Shown: positions 1 to 10,776, counted from the stretch's first letter. The stretch: DNA of 64,000 nucleotides from Pirellulales bacterium (GCA_036499395.1 DASYDW010000017.1:62001-126000), one strand, 5' to 3'. Numbers and translations: made by a program. The notes: a model not told the origin generated them from the sequence alone.

Positions 1-35
1 TTTCTTTCAGCACTCACGCCCCCGGAGTGTCAATT

Positions 36-1226
36 ATGCGAGAAGCCGTTGTCGTTGCCAGCAGCCGTACGCCGCTTGCCAAGTCGTTTCGTGGCTCGTT
101 CAATCTCACACGGCCCGATGATTTGGCCGCGTACGTCATTCGCCACGTTGTCGATAAAGTTCCGGCGCTTAACCCTGCCGACATCGAAGACGTCGTCCTC
201 GGTTGCGGTTACCCAGAGGGTTCGCAGGGGATGAATGTCGCGCGGATCGCGGCCTTGCGAGCCGGGCTGCCGGTAACGGTGGCGGGTGCCACGGTGAATC
301 GATTTTGCTCGTCAGGATTGCAGTCGACCGCGATGGCCGCACACGAGATTCTGCACGAGGGTGCCGACGTGACAATCGCCGGTGGCGTGGAAAGCATCAC
401 CACGACGGCATCGATCAAGACCGACGTAAACCCGTGGATTCTGGAGCATAAACCGGCGCTCTATATGGCGATGGGAGATACCGCCGAGGTCGTCGCCAAA
501 CGATACAAAATCAGCCGGCAGGCGCAGGATGAATATTCCTTGCTAAGCCAGCAGCGCACGGCGCGGGCCCAGCAGGAACATTTCTTCGACGAAGAGCTGG
601 CGCCCATGAAAGTGGTGCGCGGCGTCCTGGACAAGAAAACGGGCGAGGTTGTCAGCAAGGAAGAGCACACCATCGATAAGGATGAATGCAATCGGCCCGA
701 TACAACGCTGGAAGGACTGGCAGGGCTGAAACCGTATTTCGATCCCAACAGCGGGCAGGGGACGGTGACGGCTGGCAACGCCTCGCAGTTGTCCGACGGG
801 GCCAGCGCCACGCTATTGATGTCGCGCGAGAAAGCGAAGTCGTTAGGCATCAAGCCCAAGGTCGCGTTCCGCGGCTTTGTCGTGGCCGGCTGCGAGCCGG
901 ATGAAATGGGGATCGGTCCCGTGTTCGCCATTCCCCGTCTCTTGTCGCGGCACGGGCTGGCGGTGAAGGATATCGACCTCTGGGAGTTGAACGAAGCGTT
1001 TGCCGTCCAAGTGATTTATTGCCGCGACCGTTTGGGTATCGCCCCAGAGCGGCTTAACGTCAACGGTGGCTCGATTTCGATTGGCCATCCGTTCGGCATG
1101 ACCGGATCGCGGCTCGTCGGGACGCTGGCCAATCAGATGCAGCGTCAGCAAGCCCAGTGGGGCGTGGTCACGATGTGCATCGGCGGCGGGCAAGGAGCGG
1201 CCGGTTTGTTTGAACTGGTCGACTAG
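36..1226 (+). CDS. Thiolase family protein (acetyl-CoA C-acyltransferase)
   Basis: A full-length thiolase of 396 residues that should cleave 3-ketoacyl-CoA with CoA or condense two acyl-CoAs, in the cytoplasm. The nucleophilic cysteine lies in NRFCSSG (Cys91). The other active-site blocks are also seen: ELNEAF, GHPFGMTGSR with its His, and CIGGGQG with the second Cys near the C-terminus. A GTG at 27 is in frame, but GGAG at 24-27 is placed correctly (8 nt) only for the ATG at 36, so I start there. The window begins just upstream, so an operon partner such as a 3-hydroxyacyl-CoA dehydrogenase could lie outside. Degradative FadA-type versus biosynthetic use cannot be decided from sequence alone. 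Confidence 0.92.
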   Translation: MREAVVVASSRTPLAKSFRGSFNLTRPDDLAAYVIRHVVDKVPALNPADIEDVVLGCGYPEGSQGMNVARIAALRAGLPVTVAGATVNRFCSSGLQSTAMAAHEILHEGADVTIAGGVESITTTASIKTDVNPWILEHKPALYMAMGDTAEVVAKRYKISRQAQDEYSLLSQQRTARAQQEHFFDEELAPMKVVRGVLDKKTGEVVSKEEHTIDKDECNRPDTTLEGLAGLKPYFDPNSGQGTVTAGNASQLSDGASATLLMSREKAKSLGIKPKVAFRGFVVAGCEPDEMGIGPVFAIPRLLSRHGLAVKDIDLWELNEAFAVQVIYCRDRLGIAPERLNVNGGSISIGHPFGMTGSRLVGTLANQMQRQQAQWGVVTMCIGGGQGAAGLFELVD

Positions 1227-1337
1227 TGGTCACGATCGGGCTGCGGCAACACGTCGCCGGGACGCAATCCGATATCGGCGAAGCGCGATAAGGTCGCGAG
1301 CGGTACATCGCGCCTTTGAGCGATGACAACGACCGCT

Positions 1338-3002
1338 TCAACTACAGATCTGCGGCACTGGTTGGCGGCGGACCCGCTCGACCAAGTTGGCAAGCTCGTG
1401 AATGTCTAGCGGCTTCGAGATGAAATCATCCATGCCTGCAGTGCGGCAGCGATCGCGATCATCACTCAGGGCGTGCGCCGTCAGGGCAATAATCGGAATG
1501 TCTTTGCCCTCGGGCAGGTCACGGATCGCGGCTGTAGCTTGGAAGCCATCCATGACGGGCATTTGCAGGTCCATCAGCACCACATCGAAGTGCGTGCTTG
1601 TCACGAGTTCGACCGCCTGACGCCCGTTTTCGGCGATCACGACGGAATGCCCCCGCCGTCCGAGGGCGCGCTTGACGATTTCCTGATTCGTGCGAGTGTC
1701 TTCGGCGACCAGCACGTGCAAACTAACGCCCGGCGAGTCTTGTGGCTTGGAAGAATCTAGCGGTTTCTCCGCCGGCGTCGACAGAGTTTGCGGTGGCTGG
1801 TTCTGAGGCGACTGGTTTTTGGGCGTCTGGCTCAGGCCATAGGCCAGCGGCACGACGAAGCCGAATTCGCTGCCGCTCCCTGGCGTGCTGGCCACGGAAA
1901 TGCGTCCGCGCATGGCGGCGACCAACTCGTTGACAATCGCCAATCCCAGGCCCGTGCCCCCATGCCGCCGCGTGCTCGAAGCATCGACCTGCGTGAAAGG
2001 GGCGAAGATCCGTTCCTGATCCGCCTGCGAAATGCCGATGCCGGAATCACGTACGGCGAAGCGCAGCCACGACTCTTGCATGGTGGCGGACTCGACCGTG
2101 ACCCGAAGACTAACCGATCCGATGTCGGTAAATTTGACGGCATTGGACAACAGATTATCGAGCACTTGTCGCAATCGCAGTGGATCCCCCAGGAATTGAT
2201 CGGATGCATCGGCTGCGATTGCGCAAGAGAAGAGCAGCCCCTTTTGTTCCGCCTGGTAGCGGATATTCGGCGTCAATTCGTCGATGATGTCGCGCAGCGA
2301 GAAGGAACTTTTCTCCAGAACGAATTTTCCAGATTCGAGCTTGGCGAGATCGAGCAGTTCGTTCAGCAACTCCAGCAGGACCGCGGCGTTCGACTTCACG
2401 GCGCCTAAATACTCGGCCATCGCTGGTGGCGGAGATTCGGTCAACGCCAGATCGGTCATGCCGATGATGGCATTCATTGGCGTGCGCAATTCGTGGCTGA
2501 CGTTCGCCAGGAATTCGCTCTTGGCGCGGTTGGCCCGCTCTGCCGCGAGCCGTGCCGCGTGCTCCTGAGCCAGCGCCACGCGCTGCGCGGCTTGCTGCTC
2601 GACTTGTTGCGTCATGCGGTACAGGTCAACGAACACGGCGACCTTCGAGCGCAGGATTTCGGGCACAACCGGCGTCAGGATGTAATCCACCGCCCCCAGC
2701 GAATACCCGCGCACGGCGAACGCATCATCCGGTGACGCGGTAAGGAAAATGATCGGCGTATGCTCGCACCGGGGATGCTGACGGATCAAGGCCGCCGTTT
2801 CGAAGCCGTCCATCCCAGGCATGTTAACGTCGAGCAGGATGACCGCGAACCTTTCCGTCAGCAACAGGCGCAGCGCCTCGCCTCCGGATCGCGCGGAAAC
2901 AACCTGTTGATCCAAGCCCTCGAGCACTGCTTCCACGGCCAGCAGCTTATCGGGGTTGTCGTCAACGACCAGGATTTTGACTTTTTGTTGTTCGCCCATC
3001 AT
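1338..3002 (-). CDS. Hybrid histidine kinase, REC-HisKA-HATPase-REC
   Basis: A cytoplasmic hybrid sensor kinase of about 554 residues without membrane segments. Order: an N-terminal receiver (KILVVDDN, phospho-Asp in LLDVNMPGMDG), a short coiled linker, HisKA with H-box SHELRTPMNAIIG, an ATPase domain ([15 protein letters not shown]), a Pro/Gln-rich linker near residue 410, and a second receiver (LVAEDTRTNQ, LMDLQMPVMDG). Its ATG at 3002 overlaps the TAA of the upstream giant kinase by one base (TAATG), with a second ATG at 2999, so the two are co-transcribed and translationally coupled. The pair probably forms one phosphorelay, with the N-terminal receiver accepting phosphate from the larger kinase. 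No DNA-binding output domain is present, and the target is unknown. Confidence 0.9.
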   Translation of the reverse strand: MMGEQQKVKILVVDDNPDKLLAVEAVLEGLDQQVVSARSGGEALRLLLTERFAVILLDVNMPGMDGFETAALIRQHPRCEHTPIIFLTASPDDAFAVRGYSLGAVDYILTPVVPEILRSKVAVFVDLYRMTQQVEQQAAQRVALAQEHAARLAAERANRAKSEFLANVSHELRTPMNAIIGMTDLALTESPPPAMAEYLGAVKSNAAVLLELLNELLDLAKLESGKFVLEKSSFSLRDIIDELTPNIRYQAEQKGLLFSCAIAADASDQFLGDPLRLRQVLDNLLSNAVKFTDIGSVSLRVTVESATMQESWLRFAVRDSGIGISQADQERIFAPFTQVDASSTRRHGGTGLGLAIVNELVAAMRGRISVASTPGSGSEFGFVVPLAYGLSQTPKNQSPQNQPPQTLSTPAEKPLDSSKPQDSPGVSLHVLVAEDTRTNQEIVKRALGRRGHSVVIAENGRQAVELVTSTHFDVVLMDLQMPVMDGFQATAAIRDLPEGKDIPIIALTAHALSDDRDRCRTAGMDDFISKPLDIHELANLVERVRRQPVPQICS

Positions 3003-6000
3003 TACACGGTCAGCCATGCACTCAGCACTGCCAGCATCTGTTCCGGATCGATCGGCTTCGAGAGATAGTCCCAAGCGCCGGCTTCGATACATTTCTCGCG
3101 ATCGCCTTTCATGGCCTTGGCCGTGACGGCGATAATGGGGAGATTTTTGAAGCGCGCATCGCGGCGGATTGCGCACATCGTGTCGATGCCGTCCATTTCG
3201 GGCATCATGATGTCCATCAGTACCGCGTCCAGCGCCGGCGCGGCCTGTAGCAAATTGATCGCGTCGCGCCCTGTCTCGGCCGAGACCGTGATTACGTCTT
3301 GACGTTCGAGGATGCTTGTCAGCGCGAAAATATTGCGAATGTCGTCATCGACGATCAACACGCGTTTGCCCACCAGGACACGCGCCGGATCGTGCAGCTC
3401 TTGAATGGTGCGCCGCGAGGATTCTTCCAGCTTGGCGACGGGACAACATAGGGCCAATGCGACCTGATCGATCAAGTTTCCCGGACCGTCGACCAGCTGC
3501 ATGCCCACCTCTTGGATCACGTTCGCATGACGTCGTGCTTCTTCGCCTGCCGCGGCATCACGGCCGGAGTACAAGAAGAGACGCTGCGAATTAACGGGCA
3601 GTGCGGATTTCAACTGCTCTCCGAGCGCTACCGTCGTTTTCCCCAATCGTGGCGTGAGCACCACGGCGTCGACGGGCTCTCGCGAGATCAGTTCCAGGGC
3701 ATCCTCGGCCGACCACGACCCCTTGACGTTCAGGTTCAGTCGGGCGAGCGCGGTCGTGATCTCATCACGACTGCCGGCATCCTCGTCCACGACGAGAACC
3801 GAATGCCGTTCGGCATCGACGAAGCGTCGCACGTCGATCAGGAACTGTTCCAGTTCACGTGCCGTGTGGATTGGCTTCGGCAGGATGCCTTGCGCGCCGA
3901 GATGAATCCCCTCGCGAAGGTGCTCGGGATCGGTTGTCGATACCAGGTAAACCGGTAGGTGACGTAGCGATAGATCACCTTTCAAGCGGCGCAAGACGCG
4001 CCAGCCATCAATGTCCGGCAGCGAGATATCCAGCAGGATCGCATGCGGCTGATGCTCCTGCGCCAGCGCCAGGCCGGCCGCGCCTGAAGCCGTGACGATT
4101 CCTTTGAACTCTGCGTTGTGCCCGGTCTCCATCACGAAGCGGGCGAAGTCCAGATCGTTGTCGATGATCAGGAGGCGCCGGTCGGTCGCTGCCAGCGAGC
4201 TGCGATCGTCGTCGTCCGAGACCAGCGGCGTAATCTGTGGCGTAGTTCCACCGCCATTGGTCGATGTCACCGACGTCGCGGATCGGCGCACCACCTGTCG
4301 GCGCACGAGCTTCGGCGGCGTAAAACTCTGCGGCAAGTAAAGCGTGAACGTGCTTCCCGCGCCCGGCGTGCTGACCAGGCAAATTTCTCCCCCCAAAAGC
4401 CGCGAGATCTCTCGGCTGATCGCCAGGCCCAAGCCCGTGCCACCGTACTTGCGACTGGTGCTACCATCCGCCTGTTGAAACGCCTCGAAGATAATCGGTT
4501 GCTTTTCGGCGGGGATTCCGATCCCCGTGTCGCTGACGGCAAATGCCAAAACCGCGGCCGCGGTATTCAGTCCTTCATGGTCCGGGCTCCAACCCGAACG
4601 TGCCGTCGAGACATGCAGGTCAACCCGTCCGTGGTGTGTGAATTTGAACGCATTCGAGAGCAGATTCTTGATGATCTGCTGCAACCGCGTGCTGTCGGTG
4701 GTCAGCGTTCGCGGCAACGATGCGTCGATCTCGACGGCGAAGTCGACCCCTTTCGCCTCGGCCACGTGCCGGAAGGTGCGCTCGACGTAACCGTGAATGT
4801 CGGTGAAACGCAACTCGCCCAGGTCCAGCACCACGGTTCCGGATTCGATCTTCGACAGGTCGAGAATGTCGTTAATCAGCATCAGCAGGTCATTGCCGGA
4901 CGAATGAATCGTCTTGGCGTATTCGGTCTGTTTCGGGCTGAGGTTGCCGTCGGGATTCTTCGACAATTGATCCGACAGGATCAGTAAGCTGTTCAGCGGC
5001 GTGCGCAACTCGTGCGACATATTTGCCAAGAACTCGGATTTGTATTTCGACGTGAGTGCCAATTGCTCGGCTTTTTCCTCCAAGGCCTGGCGGGCTTGCT
5101 CGACTTCCTGGTTCTTCTGCTCGACTTCCACATTCTGATCGGCGAGCAGACGGGCCTTTTCCTGCAGCTCTTCGTTGGTTTGCTGCAATTCTTCCTGCCG
5201 GCTTTGCAGTTCCAGAGCCAGAGATTGCGATTGCGTGAGTAGATCCTCGGTGCGCATGTTGGCGGCGATCGTGTTGAGCACGATGCCGATGCCTTCGGTC
5301 AACTGATCGAGGAAGGCCTGATGTGTCGGATTGAACCGTTCGAAGGAAGCCAGCTCGAGAACCGCCTTGACCTGCCCTTCGAAGACCACCGGCAGCACGA
5401 GGATATTGACCGGCACGGCACTACCAAGTCCCGACGAAATGCGCACGTAATCCGGGGGCACGTTGCTCAGCAGGATTTTGCGCTTTTCGAGAGCACATTG
5501 TCCGATCAAACCTTGCCCCAGATCGAGTTGCCGACCGACGTCGTCCGGACGTCCATAGGCGTAACTGGCGAGCAGTTTCAACCGTGGCTTGTCACCGGCG
5601 TTATCGTAAATGTAAAAGACGGCATGCTGTGCCGTGACCACGGGGGCCAGTTCCGAAAGGATCAGCCGGCCGACGGTCAACATGTCTTTTTGACCCTGCA
5701 ACATTCGGCTGAACTTGGCCAGGTTGGTCTTCAACCAATCCTGCTCGGCGTTTTTCAGCGTGGTGTCTTTCAGGTTGACAATCATCTCATTGATGTTGTC
5801 CTTCAGAGCGGCGACTTCGCCCTGGGCTTCGACCTTGATTGACTGTGTGAGGTCCCCCTTGGTGACGGCCGTGGCGACCTCGGCGATGGCGCGAACTTGC
5901 GTGGTCAGGTTGGCGGCGAGCTGATTGACGTTTTCCGTCAGACCCTTCCACGTGCCGGCCGCGCCAGGAACGCTGGCCTGACCGCCAAGCTTTCCTTCGA

Positions 6001-8719
6001 CGCCGACTTCGCGGGCCACGCCTGTTACCTGGTCGGCGAACGTCGCCAAGGTATCTATCATGCTGTTGATCGTGTCGGCCAGGGCGGCGATTTCGCCTTT
6101 GGCTTCGACCGTCAGCTTTTGCTGCAAGTCGCCATTGGCGACTGCGGTAACGACGCGGGCGATACCGCGCACCTGGCCGGTGAGATTACCGGCCATGAAA
6201 TTCACATTGTCGGTGAGGTCCTTCCACGTGCCGGAGACCCCTTTCACATCCGCCTGACCGCCGAGCTTGCCTTCGGTACCGACTTCGCGTGCCACGCGGG
6301 TCACTTCCGAAGCGAACGAACGCAACTGATCGACCATCGTGTTGATCGTATTTTTCAGCTCGAGAATCTCGCCGCGAACATCGACCGTGATCTTTTTCGA
6401 CAAGTCGCCGGTGGCCACGGCCGTGGTAACTTCGGCGATATTGCGCACCTGGCCCGTGAGATTGCCGGCCATTGAGTTGACGCTGTCCGTCAGATCGCGC
6501 CAGGTTCCTTCGACGCCGCGGACGTCAGCCTGCCCGCCCAGCTTGCCTTCGGTGCCGACTTCACGTGCGACGCGCGTCACCTCGGCCGCAAAACTACGAA
6601 GTTGATCGACCATCGTGTTGATGGTGTTCTTCAGCTCGGAAATCTCGCCGCGCACGTCGACCGTGATTTTCTTCGACAAGTCGCCACGCGCGACGGCCGT
6701 GGTCACGTCGGCGATGTTGCGGACCTGGCCCGTCAGATTGCTGGCCATGAAATTGACACTGTCGGTCAGGTCCTTCCACGTGCCGGCTACACCTTTGACG
6801 TCAGCCTGTCCGCCTAGTTTGCCTTCGGTGCCGACTTCGCGTGAAACGCGGGTGACTTCCGCGGCAAACGAACTGAGCTGGTCGACCATCGTGTTGATCG
6901 TGTTCTTCAGCTCTTGAATCTCCCCTTTCACATCGACCGTGATCTTCTTCGAGAGGTCGCCGCTTGCCACGGCCTTGCTAACCTCGGCGATGTTGCGCAC
7001 CTGCGAGGTGAGGTTGCCGGCCATGAAATTGACGCTGTCTGTCAGGTCTTTCCACGTTCCGGCCACGTCGCGGACGTCGGCCTGTCCGCCCAGCTTTCCT
7101 TCGGTGCCGACCTCGCGCGCGACGCGGCTGACTTCCGAAGCGAAGGCGCGCAATTGATCGACCATCGTGTTGATGGTGTTTTTCAATTCCAGGATTTCGC
7201 CGCGCACGTCGACTTCGATCTTCTTCGACAGGTCTCCCTTGGCTACGGCCGTAGTGACCTCGGCGATGTTGCGGACCTGCGTCGTCAGATTGCTGGCCAT
7301 GAAATTGACGCTATCGGTCAGGTCCTTCCACGTGCCGGCGACACCTTTGACGTCGGCCTGGCCACCAAGCTTGCCTTCGGTACCGACCTCGCGCGAGACG
7401 CGAGTCACTTCCGCGGCGAACGAGCTGAGCTGATCGACCATCGTATTGACAGTGTTCTTCAGCTCGAGGATTTCTCCCTTTACGTCGACCGTGATTTTCT
7501 TCGACAAGTCGCCGTTAGCCACGGCGGTCGTCACGTCGGCAATATTGCGCACCTGGCCGGTGAGATTGCTGGCCATGAAGTTGACACTGTCGGTGAGGTC
7601 CTTCCACGTGCCGGCGACACCTTTGACGTCGGCCTGGCCGCCTAGCTTGCCTTCGGTGCCGACCTCGCGCGAAACTCGCGTGACTTCCGCGGCGAACGAA
7701 CTGAGCTGATCGACCATTGTGTTGGTCGTGTTCTTTAGTTCGAGGATTTCTCCCTTCACGTCGACCGTGATCTTCTTCGACAAGTCGCCGTTGGCGATGG
7801 CCGTGCTGACGGCCGCGATATTGCGCACCTGGGCTGTCAGGTTGCTGGCCATGAAATTGACGCTGTCGGTCAGATCTTTCCATGTACCGGAAACACCTTC
7901 GACGCGCGCCTGGCCGCCGAGCTTGCCTTCGGTGCCGACCTCGCGCGCAACGCGCGTCACTTCGGCCGCGAACGAACGGAGCTGATCGACCATCGTGTTG
8001 ATCGTGTCTTTCAGCTCGAGGAACTCACCGCGGACGTCGACCGTGATTTTTTTCGACAAGTCACCGTTAGCGACGGCCGTCGTGACGTCCGCGATATTGC
8101 GCACCTGGGCCGTCAGGTTGCCGGCCATCGAGTTCACGCTGTCGGTCAGATCCTTCCAGATGCCGGCCACACGTTTGACTTCGGCCTGGCCGCCCAGCTT
8201 GCCATCGGTACCGACCTCGCGAGCGACGCGCGTGACTTCCGAAGCGAACGACCCGAGCTGTTCGACCATTCGATTCACGGTGCGGGCCGTTCGCAGGAAT
8301 TCGCCCTCGACCGGCCGGCCATCGATTTCCATGGCCATCGACTGAGACAGGTCACCGCGCGCGACGGCGCCGATGACCCGTGCCATTTCACTCGTCGGTC
8401 GTACCAGGTCGCCTACCAGCGCGTTCATCGAATCGATCGTCCCGGCCCAGGATCCGGTCAGGCCGCCGATCGATGCGCGTTCCTTGATCTTGCCCTCTTT
8501 ACCAACGACCCGGCTGATACGGTCGACCTCGTTGGTCATGCCCTCCATTTGGTCCATGACCTCGTTGAAGGTGTCGCCAACCTTTCCCCCGAGCCCGACC
8601 CAGGTCCTCGGCAATCGGACGGTGAAATCCCCCTTCCGTAGGGCGGTTAGAGCGACGAGCAAGGTCTCGAGATCCACCTGCTCTTGACCGATTCTGTCGG
8701 ACGATTCGACCACAGCCAT
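3002..8719 (-). CDS. Giant poly-HAMP hybrid histidine kinase (HAMP array-GAF-HisKA-HATPase-three REC)
   Basis: About 1905 residues with no membrane segment. After a degenerate first HAMP unit come nine near-identical 92-residue HAMP units (each with a GKLGGQA block and GDLSKKI), then a GAF domain, a long coiled coil, HisKA ([11 protein letters not shown]), an ATPase domain (GTGLGLAI) and three receivers. REC1 ([11 protein letters not shown]) and REC3 ([11 protein letters not shown]) are canonical. REC2 (VVLTPRLG) lacks the phospho-Asp. Poly-HAMP arrays of about 90-residue units are the hallmark of the group III (Nik1/Os-1) kinases that sense osmotic stress in fungi; bacterial homologues exist. 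I start at the ATG at 8719 because AGGAG lies 8 nt upstream; an in-frame upstream codon at 8827 has no such signal. It overlaps the next kinase gene. Confidence 0.92.
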   Translation of the reverse strand: MAVVESSDRIGQEQVDLETLLVALTALRKGDFTVRLPRTWVGLGGKVGDTFNEVMDQMEGMTNEVDRISRVVGKEGKIKERASIGGLTGSWAGTIDSMNALVGDLVRPTSEMARVIGAVARGDLSQSMAMEIDGRPVEGEFLRTARTVNRMVEQLGSFASEVTRVAREVGTDGKLGGQAEVKRVAGIWKDLTDSVNSMAGNLTAQVRNIADVTTAVANGDLSKKITVDVRGEFLELKDTINTMVDQLRSFAAEVTRVAREVGTEGKLGGQARVEGVSGTWKDLTDSVNFMASNLTAQVRNIAAVSTAIANGDLSKKITVDVKGEILELKNTTNTMVDQLSSFAAEVTRVSREVGTEGKLGGQADVKGVAGTWKDLTDSVNFMASNLTGQVRNIADVTTAVANGDLSKKITVDVKGEILELKNTVNTMVDQLSSFAAEVTRVSREVGTEGKLGGQADVKGVAGTWKDLTDSVNFMASNLTTQVRNIAEVTTAVAKGDLSKKIEVDVRGEILELKNTINTMVDQLRAFASEVSRVAREVGTEGKLGGQADVRDVAGTWKDLTDSVNFMAGNLTSQVRNIAEVSKAVASGDLSKKITVDVKGEIQELKNTINTMVDQLSSFAAEVTRVSREVGTEGKLGGQADVKGVAGTWKDLTDSVNFMASNLTGQVRNIADVTTAVARGDLSKKITVDVRGEISELKNTINTMVDQLRSFAAEVTRVAREVGTEGKLGGQADVRGVEGTWRDLTDSVNSMAGNLTGQVRNIAEVTTAVATGDLSKKITVDVRGEILELKNTINTMVDQLRSFASEVTRVAREVGTEGKLGGQADVKGVSGTWKDLTDNVNFMAGNLTGQVRGIARVVTAVANGDLQQKLTVEAKGEIAALADTINSMIDTLATFADQVTGVAREVGVEGKLGGQASVPGAAGTWKGLTENVNQLAANLTTQVRAIAEVATAVTKGDLTQSIKVEAQGEVAALKDNINEMIVNLKDTTLKNAEQDWLKTNLAKFSRMLQGQKDMLTVGRLILSELAPVVTAQHAVFYIYDNAGDKPRLKLLASYAYGRPDDVGRQLDLGQGLIGQCALEKRKILLSNVPPDYVRISSGLGSAVPVNILVLPVVFEGQVKAVLELASFERFNPTHQAFLDQLTEGIGIVLNTIAANMRTEDLLTQSQSLALELQSRQEELQQTNEELQEKARLLADQNVEVEQKNQEVEQARQALEEKAEQLALTSKYKSEFLANMSHELRTPLNSLLILSDQLSKNPDGNLSPKQTEYAKTIHSSGNDLLMLINDILDLSKIESGTVVLDLGELRFTDIHGYVERTFRHVAEAKGVDFAVEIDASLPRTLTTDSTRLQQIIKNLLSNAFKFTHHGRVDLHVSTARSGWSPDHEGLNTAAAVLAFAVSDTGIGIPAEKQPIIFEAFQQADGSTSRKYGGTGLGLAISREISRLLGGEICLVSTPGAGSTFTLYLPQSFTPPKLVRRQVVRRSATSVTSTNGGGTTPQITPLVSDDDDRSSLAATDRRLLIIDNDLDFARFVMETGHNAEFKGIVTASGAAGLALAQEHQPHAILLDISLPDIDGWRVLRRLKGDLSLRHLPVYLVSTTDPEHLREGIHLGAQGILPKPIHTARELEQFLIDVRRFVDAERHSVLVVDEDAGSRDEITTALARLNLNVKGSWSAEDALELISREPVDAVVLTPRLGKTTVALGEQLKSALPVNSQRLFLYSGRDAAAGEEARRHANVIQEVGMQLVDGPGNLIDQVALALCCPVAKLEESSRRTIQELHDPARVLVGKRVLIVDDDIRNIFALTSILERQDVITVSAETGRDAINLLQAAPALDAVLMDIMMPEMDGIDTMCAIRRDARFKNLPIIAVTAKAMKGDREKCIEAGAWDYLSKPIDPEQMLAVLSAWLTV
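5740..8230 (-). repeat. Tandem 276-bp direct repeats encoding HAMP units
   Basis: Nine in-frame copies of a 276-bp unit follow one another without any visible length change. The codons for GKLGGQA recur at about 276-bp steps, near 8194, 7918, 7642, 7366, 7090, 6814, 6538, 6262 and 5986. Middle copies differ mostly at third codon positions. The two copies nearest the GAF domain are the most diverged. This is an intragenic coding repeat, not a CRISPR or a mobile element. Confidence 0.9.
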
Positions 8720-9129
8720 AAGAATCGCTCCTTGCGAGAAAATCCGAGAGCCGATTGGCGCGCAGCTCAGCAGAAAGCATCCTTCATCCGGCGGCATCGC
8801 GCGCGCAGATGGATCGATTTCAACCATCGTGGTCGCCAGGCGACCGGTGCAAGTCCAGCCCTTTCGTTTTTCTTCCGTCGACGTCGCGGTAATTTACTCC
8901 TGATGCAATCGATATGCCGGGGTAGGAAATCGTCCAAGATGCTTCGCCGTTACAGGACGGAGAAACGGCGAAGACGAAAAAATAGGCAAGCTGCCAGCAT
9001 CGCATAGTTCTCTTAAGGTCAAAGAACTACGCGTCATGAGGACCAAACATCTACGACGATGGTGGGAATTTCTTTGTGCATGCCGCCCATGCGCCTGTTC
9101 CGCACCAAACCTGCGGGCCTGCCCGGTAC
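8720..9129. other. Intergenic, no gene recognised
   Basis: This 410-bp stretch separates the poly-HAMP kinase start from the UdgX-like gene end. Both neighbours are on the minus strand, so it should hold the kinase promoter. I see short open frames on both strands but none with a ribosome binding site and protein-like composition. No clear promoter or terminator was recognised. Confidence 0.5.
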
Positions 9130-9795
9130 TTACGTCGACTGATTCTTCATTGCGCGGTTTGCCTGGCCAACATGGGTCGCCAGCCATCGACAGGCTGTTT
9201 TCAAGTCATCGACCAGTTCGCTGCGCATCCGGTGCCGATCCGCGGGACGGGGCGCGCGTAATACTGCCGAAGGATGATAGGTCGCCAGGACCCACCCGGA
9301 CGAATCGCTGGTTGCGACCTCGCCGCGACTCTTGGTAATCCGAAAAGCACGACCCAAGAGAGCCTGCGAGGCCGTCGCGCCTAGGCAAACGATCAATTGC
9401 GGTGCGAGGATCGCGAGTTCCGCCTCGAGCCAGGGGCGGCAAGCCAGAATCTCGCGCGAGCTCGGCTTGCTGTGCAAACGCTTCTTGCCACGTGGTGTCC
9501 ATTTGAAGTGCTTTACGGCGTTGGTCACGTAACAGTCCGCGCGATCGATGCCGGCGTCGGCCAGAGCTTCATCTAAGAGCCGACCGGCCGGCCCTAAGAA
9601 AGGGCGCCCCGCGCGATCCTCGGCGTCGCCGGGTGTTTCGCCAATCAGTATCAAGGGAGCCTTGGCACGCCCCTGGCCGAAGACGGTCTGCGTCGCGCGG
9701 CGGTAAAGATCGCAACCCTGACAATCGGCAGCCGCAGCCTGCAGTTTCGCGAGGCTGTTGGTTTGCGGTACGAATCGAGCTGCAGAGTCGGCCAT
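9130..9795 (-). CDS. Uracil-DNA glycosylase family protein, UdgX-like
   Basis: About 221 residues of the iron-sulfur family 4/5-type uracil-DNA glycosylase superfamily. Seen: a Cys-rich N-terminus (CQGCDLYRRAT), motif A GETPGDAEDRAGRPFLGPAG, VTNAVKHFKW, and the late motif TYHPSAVLRA. Just after FKWTPRG comes KKRLHSKPS, which corresponds to the extra arginine/histidine loop (KRRIH) that defines UdgX. In that enzyme the loop histidine makes a covalent bond to the abasic sugar after uracil removal. Motif A has Thr where UdgX usually has Gln. I chose the ATG at 9795 (MADSAARF), preceded by AAGGG, rather than the upstream in-frame start at 9891, whose leader looks non-coding. Covalent activity is an inference. 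Confidence 0.85.
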   Translation of the reverse strand: MADSAARFVPQTNSLAKLQAAAADCQGCDLYRRATQTVFGQGRAKAPLILIGETPGDAEDRAGRPFLGPAGRLLDEALADAGIDRADCYVTNAVKHFKWTPRGKKRLHSKPSSREILACRPWLEAELAILAPQLIVCLGATASQALLGRAFRITKSRGEVATSDSSGWVLATYHPSAVLRAPRPADRHRMRSELVDDLKTACRWLATHVGQANRAMKNQST

Positions 9796-9918
9796 GACGT
9801 CGAGCCCTTGATCATTGACTTCATGCCACTCAGCGCAGCGACATAAAAAAGTCGACCAACCAGCACGCGGCTGGCTGGTCGACGGGTTCACCGGGAAATC
9901 TCCAGGCTAAAGGCAATC

Positions 9919-10362
9919 TCACCGGCGAGCTGTAGGCTCAGGACCGTAAAACTTCTCGATCCCCTGCGAGAACGTCGGATCGGCCATATTGGGCCAGTGC
10001 TTGCTGTCGAAGCCCGGCGCGTTTTTCAGGCGATCTTTCGTGACGTCGAGAACTAGACGTTCTTCGTTGTTACTCGTCTCATATTTAAACGCATGCCACG
10101 GAACGGCGAAGTATTTATCGCCGACACCGAGAAACCCGCCGAAATCGAGCACGGCATAGCTGACTCGGCCGGTGCGGGCGTCCAGGACAAGATCCTTGAT
10201 CTTACCGAGGTTATCACCACTGCGGTTGAACACCTTAAGACTTTCAATTGTGCTGACGCGATACAGACCCGTCGGTCCGCTGACAACGGTGTCGGCTGCC
10301 CGCAGTGGGCTCACAACGACCAACGTGGCAACCAGGGCGCTGGCGAACATGAACTTGGACAT
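9919..10362 (-). CDS. Exported PRC-barrel domain protein
   Basis: 147 residues with a Sec signal peptide (MSKFMFASALVATLVVVSPLR, cleavage near RAAD). A PRC-barrel fold follows, seen in YRVSTIESLKVFNRSGDNLG and LVLDARTGRVSYAVLDFGG. The second half carries the usual partner segment, with FAVPWHAFKY and DVTKDRLKNAPGF. Periplasmic or envelope PRC-barrel proteins of this size are common in bacteria from oxidative or acid environments; the precise role is not known. The start at 10362 has GAGGG about 8 nt upstream and is better than in-frame codons further out. It is probably monocistronic. Confidence 0.8.
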   Translation of the reverse strand: MSKFMFASALVATLVVVSPLRAADTVVSGPTGLYRVSTIESLKVFNRSGDNLGKIKDLVLDARTGRVSYAVLDFGGFLGVGDKYFAVPWHAFKYETSNNEERLVLDVTKDRLKNAPGFDSKHWPNMADPTFSQGIEKFYGPEPTARR

Positions 10363-10554
10363 GGCTGATTCCCTCACTCTGACGTGAAAAACGTTTTTCC
10401 GAGCACGCGCTCGTATCGAGAGGCGAATTCCGCACAACGCATGCCATCACGCCTGGGCGATTCTTGCACAGCACCTTGCCAAACTGGCTGATTCGCGCCC
10501 GAGCTTGATTCAATGAATTGGTGATCTATGTGTTCGCGCCGGTCCGCCTGCTCA

Positions 10555-10776
10555 TCAAAATGCCAAAGACCAATGCGACGATCTTTCATGGGGCGCATCG
10601 GCTAGACTCACCAGGGGTGCAGACCACCCGTGCGACGCGGTCACGGTACGTCGACGACGGTCTCGCACCGACCAATGCTTTTGAATTTCCAGGCACTGGC
10701 GTTCAACTTCCGCCGGTGAGGGGCAGTTGGCTTCACTGGATGGGTCGTCTTCCGTTGGACGCGATCTCTTTGTCAC
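10555..10776 (-). CDS. Small hypothetical protein, GTG start
   Basis: A 73-residue basic, soluble protein beginning VTKRSRPTEDDP and containing AEVERQCLEIQKHWS followed by an Arg-rich patch (VRDRRRR) and HGWSAPLVSLAD. A GTG at 10776 is preceded by AGGAG with an 8-nt spacer, a strong ribosome binding site that decides this start; the longer in-frame frame upstream to 10920 overlaps the MscS gene end. From memory, planctomycete genomes carry many small proteins with this EIQ-x-W-x-x-R-RRR and W-x-x-P pattern, but I know no function. It lies between the PRC-barrel gene and the MscS gene on the same strand. Confidence 0.6.
   Translation of the reverse strand: MTKRSRPTEDDPSSEANCPSPAEVERQCLEIQKHWSVRDRRRRTVTASHGWSAPLVSLADAPHERSSHWSLAF

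Noticed and set aside
1227-1337. Short minus-strand frame behind the hybrid kinase (ends RPGDVLPQPDRDH)
   Set aside because: It has no start codon outside the kinase gene and no ribosome binding site.
5897-7645. Several plus-strand open frames with repeated VDRDFLRQV-type segments
   Set aside because: They are antisense reads of the HAMP repeats; the repetition comes from the real gene.
5740-8230. CRISPR-like regular repeats
   Set aside because: The unit is 276 bp without unique spacers, fully coding in one frame as HAMP domains.
9036-9338. Plus-strand frame before and across the UdgX-like gene
   Set aside because: Mostly antisense to the glycosylase, Arg/Cys/Pro-rich, no ribosome binding site.
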